Assembly (NCBI RefSeq): GCF_900168295.1
Contig: NZ_FVZL01000001.1
Coordinates: 830,134-894,133, forward strand
Direction of reading: 5' to 3'
Source: Arthrobacter sp. P2b
Lineage (GTDB): Bacteria; Actinomycetota; Actinomycetes; Actinomycetales; Micrococcaceae
DNA: 64,000 bases
Below the pieces are notes generated by a model. That model made no database searches and was not told where the DNA came from. It worked only from the letters and a program-made list of their open reading frames with translations. This document shows, piece by piece, positions 9,386 through 18,603 of this stretch; within the stretch, counting starts at the first letter, position 1; every line of letters starts with the position of its first letter. The translations under genes were made by a program, and so were the position numbers.

Positions 9386-9946
9386 CTATGGCTGGCCGGG
9401 ACCCTCGGAGGAGGCTTCGCGTTCCGCCGCCACCACGTGTTCCTTGGGCTGGTGGTGGAGCTCGATAAGTTCATGGTCGTGCGAGAACTCGGGTTCCTGG
9501 TCCAGTTCTTCGTTAAAGACCCAGAAGCGGTAGGCAAAGAACCGGAAAATGGTTCCCAGGACGAGTCCCACAACGCTTCCCGCAATGAAGAGTGACGGCT
9601 TGTCGTTGAGGTCCAGCACGTACTTCGCAAACCAGACGCACCCGGAGGCAATCAGAAGCCCCACCAGGTTCATCACGGCGAAGAGCACGGCTTCGCGCAC
9701 CACGTTGGCCTGCTTGCGGTGCCTGAACGTCCAGTAGCGGTTGGCTACCCAGGAGAAGATACTGGCCACGATGGTGGCAACGGCCTTGGCCCAGACCTCG
9801 CTGCCGTGCATCGGACCCGTGAAAAGCCAGATGTAGACCGCGGAGTCGATGACGAACGCCACACCGCCGACAGCTCCGAACTTGGCCACTTCACGCCAAA
9901 AAAGCGAGGCCAGTCCCCGAATACGATCTGCAAGTGTGCTAAACAT
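9386..9946 (-). CDS. GtrA family membrane protein
   Basis: A 186-residue protein of the GtrA family (PF04138): four hydrophobic segments at roughly 22-42, 50-70, 86-108 and 120-142. The conserved FGAVGGVAFVIDSAVYIWL lies in the first, NRYWTFR follows the second, and RFFAYRFWVF follows the fourth. Family members are thought to move or position polyprenyl-linked sugars for cell-surface glycan synthesis. The C-terminal 40 residues are acidic and histidine-rich. The ATG at 9946 follows GGAGG at a short spacing of three bases. Nearby LCP and manA genes fit a role in envelope glycan assembly. Confidence 0.88.
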   Translation of the reverse strand: MFSTLADRIRGLASLFWREVAKFGAVGGVAFVIDSAVYIWLFTGPMHGSEVWAKAVATIVASIFSWVANRYWTFRHRKQANVVREAVLFAVMNLVGLLIASGCVWFAKYVLDLNDKPSLFIAGSVVGLVLGTIFRFFAYRFWVFNEELDQEPEFSHDHELIELHHQPKEHVVAAEREASSEGPGQP

Positions 9947-10120
9947 GACCCTCCATGGCCGAATGATCTGTGGGCCACGTGGCCAAAGGCCTATTTTAGC
10001 CCCCAAAACTCTGCGCCAGCCTCCCTTGGACCGTCCCGGGATGCCCCCTTCACCTTAATTTGCCTCCTCCGGAGCGGCCGAAAGCCGGGATACCGGACGG
10101 TCTTCGGTAGGCTGGCCCAT

Positions 10121-11317
10121 GTGACTTTTCCAGTAATAGGTGTGGTTGGCGGCGGCCAGCTTGCGCGAATGATGGCCCCAGCCGCAACAGCACTCGGTTT
10201 CGAACTCCGTGTCCTTGTTGAAGGCGACGACGTTTCGGCGGTTTCGGCCGTGTCCACGTCGCCCGTTGGCGACTATAAGGATCTGCAGACGCTGCTTGAC
10301 TTCTCAGAAGGCCTGGACGTGATGACCTTTGATCACGAGCACGTGCCCACTGAACACCTGCGGGCCTTGCAGGCGGCCGGCGTCAACGTCCAGCCCGGTC
10401 CGGACGCGCTGGTGAATGCGCAGGACAAGCTGGTGATGCGCGCCGCCGTAGACCGGCTCGAACTTCCCAACCCCGCCTGGGCGTCCGTGGACGACGTTGC
10501 CGCCCTGGTCAGTTTCGGTGACAAAACGGGCTGGCCAGTGATACTGAAGATGCCGCGCGGCGGTTACGACGGCAAGGGCGTACGGGTCGTAGGGTCCGCC
10601 GAAGAGGCCGCCGGGACGGAAGAGTGGTTTGCGGCCATGAGTCCGCTCCTGGCCGAGGCAAAGGTTGACTTCACGCGGGAGCTGTCCGCACTCGTGGCGA
10701 GGACGCCCGACGGGGAGGCCCGCGCCTGGCCCGTGGTGCATACGATCCAGGTGGACGGTGTGTGTGACGAAGTGATCGCTCCGGCCCTGGACATCCCCGT
10801 TGAGGTTGCGGCGGCAGCAGAAGATGCCGCCCTCCGGATAGCCGGCGAACTGGGAGTCACCGGCGTCCTGGCCGTGGAACTTTTCGAGACTCCCGGCGTG
10901 GGGGCAGGGTTTCTCATCAATGAACTCGCCATGCGCCCGCACAACACCGGGCACTGGACCCAGGACGGAGCGGTGACGAGCCAGTTCGAGCAGCACCTTC
11001 GCGCTGTCCTGAACCTGCCCCTCGGTGCCACCGATGCCCTGGCCCCGGTGACGGTCATGAAGAACTTCCTCGGCGGAGAAAACCAGGACCTGTACTCAGC
11101 ATTTCCGCTGGCACTCGCGAGTGAGCCCGCGGCCAAAGTCCACTGCTACGGCAAATCCGTCCGTCCGGGCCGGAAAATTGGCCACGTGAACCTGGTGGGC
11201 ACGTCCACGGCGGACGTTGATTCGGTCCGGCGCCGTGCCACGAGGGTGGCAAGCATCATCCGCGACGGGCGGGCAGCGGCGGAAGAGACGCCACAAACTT
11301 TCGAGGAGAACGCATGA
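10121..11317 (+). CDS. purK: 5-(carboxyamino)imidazole ribonucleotide synthase
   Basis: A 398-residue ATP-grasp enzyme that uses ATP and bicarbonate to carboxylate aminoimidazole ribonucleotide in de novo purine synthesis. The N-terminus [13 protein letters not shown], the central [15 protein letters not shown] loop and the metal-site sequence [15 protein letters not shown] are diagnostic. The GTG at 10121 starts directly at the conserved first strand. TAGGCT (10108-10113) lies seven bases before it with no Shine-Dalgarno sequence, so the mRNA is probably leaderless. Its stop overlaps the purE start in ATGA, so both steps are made from one transcript. Confidence 0.97.
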   Translation: MTFPVIGVVGGGQLARMMAPAATALGFELRVLVEGDDVSAVSAVSTSPVGDYKDLQTLLDFSEGLDVMTFDHEHVPTEHLRALQAAGVNVQPGPDALVNAQDKLVMRAAVDRLELPNPAWASVDDVAALVSFGDKTGWPVILKMPRGGYDGKGVRVVGSAEEAAGTEEWFAAMSPLLAEAKVDFTRELSALVARTPDGEARAWPVVHTIQVDGVCDEVIAPALDIPVEVAAAAEDAALRIAGELGVTGVLAVELFETPGVGAGFLINELAMRPHNTGHWTQDGAVTSQFEQHLRAVLNLPLGATDALAPVTVMKNFLGGENQDLYSAFPLALASEPAAKVHCYGKSVRPGRKIGHVNLVGTSTADVDSVRRRATRVASIIRDGRAAAEETPQTFEENA

Positions 11318-11898
11318 GCGCCCCAGCAACGCCTGCCGCGGGTCCAGCGGCGAACCCCCTGGTGGGCCTGGTCATGGGCTCCGACTCCGACTGGCCGGTC
11401 ATGGAAGCCGCAGCGGACGCCCTGGCCGAATTCGGGATTCCGTTTGAAGCAGACGTGGTCTCCGCACACAGGATGCCCACCGAGATGATCCGCTACGGGC
11501 AAACGGCCCACGAACGCGGACTCCGCGTGATCATCGCCGGGGCCGGCGGCGCCGCGCACCTGCCGGGCATGCTGGCGAGCGTCACTCCCCTGCCGGTGAT
11601 CGGCGTGCCTGTGCCGCTGAAGACACTGGACGGCATGGACTCCCTGCTGTCGATCGTCCAGATGCCGGCCGGCGTCCCCGTTGCGACGGTTTCCATCGCC
11701 GGCGCACGCAACGCCGGACTTCTGGCTGTCCGCATGCTGGCCGCGGGAACCGATGAGCTCGCAGCTTCGCTGCGCACCGACCTTCTCGACTTTGCCGCCG
11801 ACCTCAACGCTGTAGCCTCCCGCAAGGGGGCAAACCTCCGGCAGAAAGTCAGCGAGGTCTTCGCCGACGGCAACAGCTCCTTCCGGGGCAGCCGTTAG
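11314..11898 (+). CDS. purE: 5-(carboxyamino)imidazole ribonucleotide mutase
   Basis: A 194-residue class I PurE that moves the carboxyl group of N5-CAIR to form CAIR, the step after PurK. The substrate-binding sequence [12 protein letters not shown] is near residues 27-38, SAHRMP near 50-55 and the glycine-rich [11 protein letters not shown] near 75-85. The length is slightly above the usual 160-170 because of a Pro/Ala N-terminus and a tail of about 20 residues. It is coupled to purK by an ATGA overlap and followed after ten bases by the LCP gene, which may share the transcript. Confidence 0.97.
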   Translation: MSAPATPAAGPAANPLVGLVMGSDSDWPVMEAAADALAEFGIPFEADVVSAHRMPTEMIRYGQTAHERGLRVIIAGAGGAAHLPGMLASVTPLPVIGVPVPLKTLDGMDSLLSIVQMPAGVPVATVSIAGARNAGLLAVRMLAAGTDELAASLRTDLLDFAADLNAVASRKGANLRQKVSEVFADGNSSFRGSR

Positions 11899-11908
11899 GA
11901 CCGCCGGC

Positions 11909-13555
11909 ATGTCCAGCAGCAAAGTTCCGCAGTCCGCCTCGGACACGGCCCTGACGGACCCGGTACGTTACCCGGTCAGCGCTTCCCCTCCCGTCCGCAC
12001 AAAACGTGCCTTCGTGCTGGTCCTGCTGACCCTCCTCGTCCCCGGCAGCGCGCAACTCGTGGCGGGCGACCGCAGGCTGGGCCGGGCAGCACTGCGCGTG
12101 ACGCTCTGCGTCTGGGCACTCCTGGTGCTGGCCTTGCTTCTGCTCATCGTCAACCGGACCGCGCTGGTCAGCATCATCACCAACCCCTTCGCATCGCTGG
12201 CCATCGTCATCGTGCTGGTGGCTCTCGCGGCCGGCTGGGCTGTCCTGTTCATCAACACCCTGCGGCTCATCCGCCCGGTGCTGCTGGCGCCGCCGGCGCG
12301 GCCCGCCGTCGGCATTGCCTTGGTGGTGGCACTGGTGCTGGGCAGCGGGTCGCTCGGCTACGCGGCATACCTGCTCAACGTCAGCCGCAACGCCATCGGC
12401 AGTATCTTCTCCTCGGGACCGGCGATTGATCCGGTGGACGGACGCTACAACTTCCTGATGATGGGAGGCGACGCCGGTGACGACCGCACCGGCCGGCGGC
12501 CGGACAGCCTCTCCGTGCTGAGCGTCGACGCCGAAACCGGCCAGACGGCCATCATCTCGGTACCCCGCAACCTGCAGAACGCGCAGTTCAGTGAGGGCTC
12601 CCCCATGCGGGCCATCTACCCGGACGGCTACGACTGCGGCGACGAGTGCCTGATCAACGCCATCAACACAGAGGTAACCAACGAGTACGCAGACCTTTAC
12701 CCCGGAGTGGCCGATCCAGGCGCCCAGGCGACTTTGGAGGCCGTGTCCGGAACGCTGGGGCTCACCGTCCAGGCTTACGTCCTGGTGGACATGGAGGGCT
12801 TCTCCACGCTCATCGACGCCATGGGAGGCATCAGGATCAAGGCGGGCGGCTGGGTTCCCATGAGCGGTTATTTCGACGAATTCAGCAGGACCTACGGCGT
12901 GCCGCTGGGATGGATCCCCGCCGGTGAGCAAACACTCAACGGCAACCAGGCACTCTGGTACGGCCGGTCCCGCGAGTACGTTGACGACTACGCCCGCATC
13001 CAGCGCCAGCAATGCGTGCAGCAGGCCATGCTGAAGCAGCTGGACCCTGCCACGCTCCTGTCGAAGTTCGAGGACATCGTCAACGCGGGGACCCAAGTGG
13101 TGGAATCCAACATTTCCTCAACGCAGTTGGGCAGCTTCGTGGACCTCGCCATCAAGGCAAGAGGCCAGGACGTCAAGCGGCTGACCATCGGCCCGCCGGA
13201 CTTCGACGCCTCCTTCTCCACGGTCCCGGACTTTGACCAGATCCACGTGCGCGTGGACGAACTTCTGGCTTCTGCATCATCCGCGCAGTCGCTGGGAACC
13301 CCTGACGATGCAATTGCTGTGCCCGCCGCCGGCGGCGGACCGGTGCAGGCTGCAGGAGCCTACGCTCCCACTGCTTCCCTGCTGGCCGGCGGAAGCCTTC
13401 CGCACCAGCCCACGCCGTCGGACTTCATCCCAGTGACCACAACACCCGACGGCGAGCCGATCACCGAAGAACTGCTGAACCAGCTCAAGCGCGAGGGTAA
13501 CGAGCAGGCCATCGCCGGGCTCGTGGCCACCAACGGCCAGTGCGCCGCGCTCTAG
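11909..13555 (+). CDS. LCP family (LytR-CpsA-Psr) glycopolymer ligase
   Basis: A 548-residue membrane protein. LCP enzymes transfer teichoic acid or other anionic glycopolymers from a lipid carrier to peptidoglycan outside the membrane. Four hydrophobic segments occupy about residues 33-155, more than the single helix of classical LytR. The LCP domain runs from about 178 to 385 and shows NFLMMGGDAG, the RRPDSLSVLSVD core and SVPRN. Arg/Asp residues of this kind bind the pyrophosphate lipid. The last 100 residues are a Pro/Ala/Thr-rich linker. It lies just after purE and before manA, a cell-wall sugar context. Confidence 0.9.
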   Translation: MSSSKVPQSASDTALTDPVRYPVSASPPVRTKRAFVLVLLTLLVPGSAQLVAGDRRLGRAALRVTLCVWALLVLALLLLIVNRTALVSIITNPFASLAIVIVLVALAAGWAVLFINTLRLIRPVLLAPPARPAVGIALVVALVLGSGSLGYAAYLLNVSRNAIGSIFSSGPAIDPVDGRYNFLMMGGDAGDDRTGRRPDSLSVLSVDAETGQTAIISVPRNLQNAQFSEGSPMRAIYPDGYDCGDECLINAINTEVTNEYADLYPGVADPGAQATLEAVSGTLGLTVQAYVLVDMEGFSTLIDAMGGIRIKAGGWVPMSGYFDEFSRTYGVPLGWIPAGEQTLNGNQALWYGRSREYVDDYARIQRQQCVQQAMLKQLDPATLLSKFEDIVNAGTQVVESNISSTQLGSFVDLAIKARGQDVKRLTIGPPDFDASFSTVPDFDQIHVRVDELLASASSAQSLGTPDDAIAVPAAGGGPVQAAGAYAPTASLLAGGSLPHQPTPSDFIPVTTTPDGEPITEELLNQLKREGNEQAIAGLVATNGQCAAL

Positions 13556-13587
13556 CCCCGCTACATACGAAAGAAACGGAACCGGTT

Positions 13588-14835
13588 TTGTACGAGATTG
13601 AAAACGTCCTCCGGGATTACGCCTGGGGTTCGACAACGGCGATCGCATCGCTCCTGGGACGCCCGGAATCCGGTGGGCCCGAAGCCGAACTGTGGATCGG
13701 GGCGCATACTGATTCGCCGTCCGTGGCGCATGTCCCGGAAGACGGCACCGCGACTCCCCTCGATGCCTTGATCGCCAGCGATCCGGAGCACTTCCTCGGC
13801 ACCGAATCAGTAACCCGGTTTGGGCCGCGGCTGCCGTTCCTGGCGAAAATCCTGGCCGCAGCCCAGCCGCTGTCCCTCCAGGTGCATCCAAGCCTGGAGC
13901 AGGCACGGGCGGGGTTTGCCCGTGAGAACGCGGAAGGTGTGGCGGCGGATGCACCACACCGGAACTACCGCGATGATAACCACAAGCCGGAAATGATCTT
14001 CGCGCTGACCCCGTTCGAAGCCCTGTGCGGGTTCCGCCCGCCGGCGGAAACCCGGGAGCTCCTGCTGCACGTCGCCTCAGCTTGTGAATCAGTGGACGCG
14101 CAGCCGCCTGCCGTTATCACGGCTCTGCTGGATGACCTGGGCGACGGCGACGAAGGTGCCGGCCTGCGGAAGGCGTTTGAACGCCTCATCACGGGCGGAG
14201 AAGCCGTGGCGGAAGCCACCACCCAGGTGGTGGCGTCGCTCCTCTCCCGGGGATCGCTGGCACCCTACGAAGCAGAGCTGGGAACGGCCATCAGCCTAAA
14301 CGAGAAGTACCCGGGCGATCCCGGCGTCCTCATCTCCCTGCTCCTGAACCGGATATCCCTGCAGCCGGGAGAGTCCGTCTACCTGCCCGCGGGAAACGTC
14401 CACGCCTACCTGCACGGGCTGGGCGTGGAGGTCATGGCGTCCTCGGACAACGTCCTGCGCGGCGGGCTGACGCCCAAGTTCGTGGATGTCCCCGAGCTCT
14501 TGCGCACCATCGACTTCCACCCCGTGGCCGTGCCGATGCTCAATGCCGAAAAGACCGTCCTGGACCAGGAGCTCTACCGGCCGCCGTTCGAGGAATTCCA
14601 GCTGCAGCGGATCGAGCTCGGGCCGAATGATGGCCCCGTCCCGCTGGCGCAGTCCGGGGCCGCCGTGGTCATCGTCGTGGCGGGCGACGTCTACCTGGAC
14701 TCACCCAAGGGCGACCTGCAGCTTTCACGGGGCGGCAGCGCATTCCTCGCCGCCGCCGAGGCCCCCGTCAACGTCCACCCTGTTGCCGGGAGCACGCAGC
14801 CGGCACTGGCGTTTGCGGTGACTACCGGCCTTTAG
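13588..14835 (+). CDS. manA: Mannose-6-phosphate isomerase, class I
   Basis: A 415-residue zinc enzyme interconverting fructose-6-phosphate and mannose-6-phosphate, the entry to GDP-mannose and mannosylated envelope glycans. Zinc ligands are visible as Gln98 and His100 (LQVHPSLEQA) and Glu135 (DNHKPEM), with a fourth His in YLPAGNVHAYLHG. Substrate residues follow in SSDNVLRGGLTPK. The start is a TTG at 13588, giving the usual YEIENVLRDYAWG N-terminus; no ATG or GTG fits. Phosphomannomutase, the next enzyme, is not in the window. The stop codon overlaps that of the convergent FemX-like gene. Confidence 0.95.
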   Translation: MYEIENVLRDYAWGSTTAIASLLGRPESGGPEAELWIGAHTDSPSVAHVPEDGTATPLDALIASDPEHFLGTESVTRFGPRLPFLAKILAAAQPLSLQVHPSLEQARAGFARENAEGVAADAPHRNYRDDNHKPEMIFALTPFEALCGFRPPAETRELLLHVASACESVDAQPPAVITALLDDLGDGDEGAGLRKAFERLITGGEAVAEATTQVVASLLSRGSLAPYEAELGTAISLNEKYPGDPGVLISLLLNRISLQPGESVYLPAGNVHAYLHGLGVEVMASSDNVLRGGLTPKFVDVPELLRTIDFHPVAVPMLNAEKTVLDQELYRPPFEEFQLQRIELGPNDGPVPLAQSGAAVVIVVAGDVYLDSPKGDLQLSRGGSAFLAAAEAPVNVHPVAGSTQPALAFAVTTGL

Positions 14836-15875
14836 CCGCGCCGAAGCACCAGACGCGCGCGCCCGGCCGCAGTTTTGACGAGCCGGCGCGCCGTCTGGAG
14901 GCCCTTCCGTGCCAGCGGCATGGCCTTTGAGTACGCCGGGTAGAACGGGGACAGCGGCTTTTCCCACGTTCCCAGGAGCATGTTTTCGTGCTTGGCGAAC
15001 TGCTTCTTGAAGTCCGAAATACCGTCGTTGAGCAGGCCGTTGAAGTCGTACCGGGAGCATCCGTCTTCCCGCATGGACTGCAGCGCCGCCCATTTGACCC
15101 CGTAGTTCACGCGCTGCTTCTGCCCCTCGGCGGAGACGCCGCCGTAGAGCTCGAAGGCGGTGGAGCCGCTGCGGGCCAGCCAGACGAACGCCAGCATCTG
15201 CTCTCCGTCGAATGCTCCGATGATGGGTGAACCGTCTCCCATGTTCCGGAAAATGTCCCGGTAGTACTGGTCCTCGTGGATACCGAAACCGGCGCGTTCC
15301 GCCGTTTCGTGGTAGATCGCGAGCACCTGCTCCAGCTCGGATTCGTTCTTGACCTTCCGGAACTCCACGTCGCTGCGCATTGCCTTGCGGATATTGGCGC
15401 GGGTGGACTTGGACATCTCCGCCATCAGTTCGTCATCGGACCTGCGCAGGTCCAGGATGAGCGTCCGCGGGATCAGGACCGTGTTGGTGGACTCCCGGAA
15501 ACCGGCTTCGGACACCGCGGCCGCGTAGGGCGAGTCCTTGTCCCAGTCCGGTTCAATGCTCAGGGCAACGCCGCGGTGGCGGGCGGCGGCATGGTCCGCA
15601 AGGCTGCTGAGGACGGCGGGAGCGTCCTCCACCGAACACATCGGCCCCCTGGGGATGTAGACCAAAGCCCGGAACGGGACAGGAAGCCGCCGGATCAGCA
15701 GCTGGGCACAGCCGATCGTGTTGTCGCCGTCGTTCAGGAGCACGCGGTCCACGGACCAGCCGTGCATCGCCTTGGTCTCGCCCCAGCCCCAGAGCTGTTG
15801 CGGGTGCCCCTGGAACCGGTCGACGTATTCGTCCCAAAGGGCGCGGTCAGTACAGGGCACAACAGCTGGAATCAT
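14832..15875 (-). CDS. FemX/FemAB-like peptidoglycan bridge aminoacyltransferase
   Basis: A 347-residue member of the FemABX family, which adds amino acids from aminoacyl-tRNA to the stem peptide of lipid II. It has the double GNAT-like fold: domain one includes QLWGWGETKAMHGW and the YIPRGPM strand. The RANIRKAMRSDVEFRK segment (about 137-152) and GFGIHEDQYYRDIF lead into domain two, with AFELYGGVSAEGQ and YDFNGL. The coiled-coil arm of FemA is absent. TAGGGT (15888-15883) lies seven bases before the ATG with no Shine-Dalgarno sequence, suggesting a leaderless message. The substrate amino acid cannot be read from the sequence. Confidence 0.85.
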   Translation of the reverse strand: MIPAVVPCTDRALWDEYVDRFQGHPQQLWGWGETKAMHGWSVDRVLLNDGDNTIGCAQLLIRRLPVPFRALVYIPRGPMCSVEDAPAVLSSLADHAAARHRGVALSIEPDWDKDSPYAAAVSEAGFRESTNTVLIPRTLILDLRRSDDELMAEMSKSTRANIRKAMRSDVEFRKVKNESELEQVLAIYHETAERAGFGIHEDQYYRDIFRNMGDGSPIIGAFDGEQMLAFVWLARSGSTAFELYGGVSAEGQKQRVNYGVKWAALQSMREDGCSRYDFNGLLNDGISDFKKQFAKHENMLLGTWEKPLSPFYPAYSKAMPLARKGLQTARRLVKTAAGRARLVLRRG

Positions 15876-15903
15876 GGCTTAAACCCTATACCAAGGCTTA
15901 ACG

Positions 15904-15942
15904 CCGGAGCCCCTGAACGCGCTGGGCGTTCCGGGGCTCCGG
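15904..15942 (-). terminator. Probable glpX terminator hairpin
   Basis: Inverted repeat 15904-15920 with 15926-15942, 17 bp with one mismatch and a short loop, just past the glpX stop. The T-run is poor. Confidence 0.5.
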
Positions 15943-15962
15943 GTGGAATGCGTGGCCGCGGA

Positions 15963-17000
15963 TCAGCTCTTGCGGGCGTAGCCTTCCCACTTGCTGGCCT
16001 GGTGCTCGCCGTCCACGAAGCGGATGGTCCCGGACTTGGAACGCATCACGATGGACTGGGTCAGGACCTTGTCCTTGGAGTAGCGGACGCCCTTCAGGAG
16101 GTCACCGTCGGTGATGCCGGTGGCAGCGAAGTAGCAGTTGTCGCTGGAGACGAGGTCGTTGGTGGACAGGACGCGTTCCAGGTCGTGGCCGGCGTCGATT
16201 GCCTTCTGCTTTTCTTCGTCGCTGGTGGGCCACAGCCGGCCCTGGATCACGCCGCCAAGGGACTTGATGGCACAGGCCGCGACGATTCCTTCGGGGGTTC
16301 CGCCGATGCCCATCAGGGCGTCGACGCCCGTTCCGGAGCGGGCGGCGGCGATGGCACCGGCGACGTCTCCGTCCATGATGAATTTGGTGCGGGCGCCGGC
16401 CTCGCGGATTTCCTCGACCAGCGGGCGGTGGCGGTCGCGGTCCAGGATCATGACGTTGAGCTGGTTGACCTTCACGCCCTTGGCCTTGGCGATCAGGTGG
16501 AGGTTCTGCTTCACCGGCAGGCGGAGGTCCACCATGTCGGCGGCTTCCGGGCCGGTGACGAGCTTCTCCATGTAGAACACGGCTGAGGGGTCGAACATGG
16601 AACCGCGTTCTGCCACGGCCAGGACCGCCAGCGCGTTGTTGATGCCCAGCGCGGTGAGCCGCGTTCCGTCGATGGGATCGACGGCCACATCGCATTCGGG
16701 GCCGGTGCCGTCACCGACGCGTTCGCCGTTGAACAGCATGGGGGCTTCGTCTTTTTCGCCTTCACCGATGACCACGACGCCGTTGAAGTGGACCGTCTGC
16801 AGGAAGGAGCGCATGGCGTCCACGGCAGCGCCGTCCGCCGTGTTCTTGTCGCCGAAACCCACCCAGTGTCCGCCGGCGATTGCCGCAGCTTCGGTAACCC
16901 GGACAAGCTCGAGGGCAAGGTTGCGGTCCGGCTCATCGTTGCCCACAGCCAGGGACGGTGAGATCGTGGAGTACTTCTGGGTCATGGACGCTGGTGACAC
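15963..17000 (-). CDS. glpX: Class II fructose-1,6-bisphosphatase
   Basis: A 345-residue GlpX-type enzyme that removes the 1-phosphate of fructose-1,6-bisphosphate in gluconeogenesis. Metal and phosphate sites are seen in GFGDKNTADG (about 48-57), VIGEGEKDEAPM (about 77-88) and DVAVDPIDGTRLTA (about 104-117), with RHRPLVEEIR and the MGIGGTPEG loop further on. Many actinobacteria have only this class. The GTG at 17000 is preferred over the ATG at 16985 because AAGAGG lies five bases before it. A TATGAT hexamer at 17081-17076 may be the -10 element. It diverges from the DUF4245 gene and lies near fumC, an order also seen in mycobacteria. Confidence 0.96.
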   Translation of the reverse strand: MSPASMTQKYSTISPSLAVGNDEPDRNLALELVRVTEAAAIAGGHWVGFGDKNTADGAAVDAMRSFLQTVHFNGVVVIGEGEKDEAPMLFNGERVGDGTGPECDVAVDPIDGTRLTALGINNALAVLAVAERGSMFDPSAVFYMEKLVTGPEAADMVDLRLPVKQNLHLIAKAKGVKVNQLNVMILDRDRHRPLVEEIREAGARTKFIMDGDVAGAIAAARSGTGVDALMGIGGTPEGIVAACAIKSLGGVIQGRLWPTSDEEKQKAIDAGHDLERVLSTNDLVSSDNCYFAATGITDGDLLKGVRYSKDKVLTQSIVMRSKSGTIRFVDGEHQASKWEGYARKS

Positions 17001-17211
17001 GTGAACCTCTTCTTCGAGTGGCGATCATTGAACCCGCCCAGCCGGAACAGCGGGACGGTGATTCCTCTACTCCCGATCATAGTCGCGCTCACAGCTCCCG
17101 GGACGGCGGATGACGCGGGTGCGCAATGTGCAGGAACGGAGCGGCCGGGCACCCGAGGGCGCCGAATAGAACTTGCGTCCCCGGATGGGCGACTATAGAG
17201 GGGTGAATGAC

Positions 17212-17892
17212 ATGCAGGAAAAGACCAGTCCCAGTCCCGAGCCGGCCGGATCCGCAGGCAGCCAGGGCGCAGGTGGAACGGGCGCGGATGCCCCGGTTAA
17301 GCCTGTCATTCCGGCCGCAGCGGCCAAACGTGCCAACGCTTCGGTGATCGGCATGATCATCGCCCTCGTGGTGAGCATCGCCGCGTTCCTGCCGATCATC
17401 CTGATGAACCCGCTGCCCAAAAGCGACGGCTACCGTCCGGACGTCGACGTCGCGGCGGTCTCCAGGAATGCCGCGGATGTGGCGGGATTCACACCGGCGG
17501 CCCCCGATACGGGCGGCGCTTTCAGGCCGAACTACGCACGGTGGGAAGCGGGAACCGGCAGCGGGGTGCCCACGTGGGAGGTCGGCTTCCTGACACCCAA
17601 GGATTCGTTCATCGCCCTGGTGCAGACCACCAAGGCCAACCCCACCTGGCTGCTGCAGCAGACCCGCAACGCGCCGGTCACCGGCTCGCGCAACGCAGGC
17701 GGCCAGGAGTGGGAGCTCCGGGACACCGGCAAAGGCGAGAAATCCCTGGTCCTCGACTACCGCGGAACTACCGTCATCCTGTCCGGCGCCGCCGAACTGG
17801 ACGAGTTCGCCACCCTCGCTGACGCCGTCGTGAAGTCCATCGACAGCAATCCCGCCGTCACAGTTTCACCTGCGGCCACCACTGCCCCTTAA
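17212..17892 (+). CDS. DUF4245 domain membrane-anchored protein
   Basis: A 226-residue actinobacterial protein of unknown function. A disordered N-terminus (about 1-38) precedes one hydrophobic segment (about 43-66). The C-terminal domain (about 70-215) lies outside and has the DUF4245 pattern: PNYARW, VPTWEVGFLTP, WLLQQT and the strand TTVILSGAAELDEFATLA. The ATG at 17212 is chosen because GAGGGG lies about eight bases upstream. It is next to glpX and carbonic anhydrase. The stop codon is only ten bases from the carbonic anhydrase start. Confidence 0.85.
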   Translation: MQEKTSPSPEPAGSAGSQGAGGTGADAPVKPVIPAAAAKRANASVIGMIIALVVSIAAFLPIILMNPLPKSDGYRPDVDVAAVSRNAADVAGFTPAAPDTGGAFRPNYARWEAGTGSGVPTWEVGFLTPKDSFIALVQTTKANPTWLLQQTRNAPVTGSRNAGGQEWELRDTGKGEKSLVLDYRGTTVILSGAAELDEFATLADAVVKSIDSNPAVTVSPAATTAP

Positions 17893-17902
17893 GGTAAGCA
17901 GG

Positions 17903-18517
17903 GTGACTACCTACCTGACTCCCGCACTTGCCTGGCGCCGCCTGCGCGAAGGAAATGAACGCTTTGTCAACGGTGAAACTTCCCACCCCAACCAGGACGC
18001 ATCCCGCCGGTCCTCATTGGTGGAGAACCAGCACCCCTTCGCCGTAATTTTCGGCTGCTCGGATTCGCGCCTGGCCGCCGAGATCATCTTCGACGTCGGA
18101 CTGGGTGACGTATTTGTGGTGCGGACCGCAGGCCAGGTGATTGACGACGCCGTCCTTGGCTCGCTTGAGTACAGCGTCGGTGTGCTCGGGGTCCCCTTGA
18201 TCGTTGTCCTGGGCCACGACAGCTGCGGTGCCGTCTCCGCCACCAAGTCTGCCGTGGAGACCGGACAGATGCCCACCGGATTCATCAGGGACCTTGTGGA
18301 GCGGATCACCCCGTCCGTCCTCACCTCGCTGCGCAACAACGAAACCGAGGTCAACGACATGGTGGTGGAACACGTGAAGCAGACCTCGCAGCGTCTGGTG
18401 GACAGCTCACGTGTGATTTCCGACGCAATCCAGGAAGGGCGGACTGCCGTCATCGGCCTGTCCTACAGCCTTGCGGAGGGCCGCGCGAACCTTGTTTCGG
18501 GAATCGGCGACCTCTAG
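17903..18517 (+). CDS. Beta-class carbonic anhydrase
   Basis: A 204-residue zinc enzyme converting carbon dioxide and water to bicarbonate. The ligands are Cys52, His105 and Cys108, and the catalytic Asp54-Arg56 pair is in CSDSR. GHDSCGAV is the second signature. Length and motif spacing match bacterial beta enzymes. The start is GTG at 17903. TAAGGT (17890-17895), overlapping the previous stop codon, lies seven bases before it, so it may have its own leaderless promoter in addition to read-through from DUF4245. Bicarbonate made here could feed PurK and anaplerotic carboxylation; this is inference. Confidence 0.95.
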   Translation: MTTYLTPALAWRRLREGNERFVNGETSHPNQDASRRSSLVENQHPFAVIFGCSDSRLAAEIIFDVGLGDVFVVRTAGQVIDDAVLGSLEYSVGVLGVPLIVVLGHDSCGAVSATKSAVETGQMPTGFIRDLVERITPSVLTSLRNNETEVNDMVVEHVKQTSQRLVDSSRVISDAIQEGRTAVIGLSYSLAEGRANLVSGIGDL

Positions 18518-18603
18518 AAGGCGCCGAAAAGCCGCGCTGCCGGGACCCGTAGCATGCTCTTCACGGTTTTCGGTGGCACGGCTGATCGCCCTAAGCTAAC
18601 CCC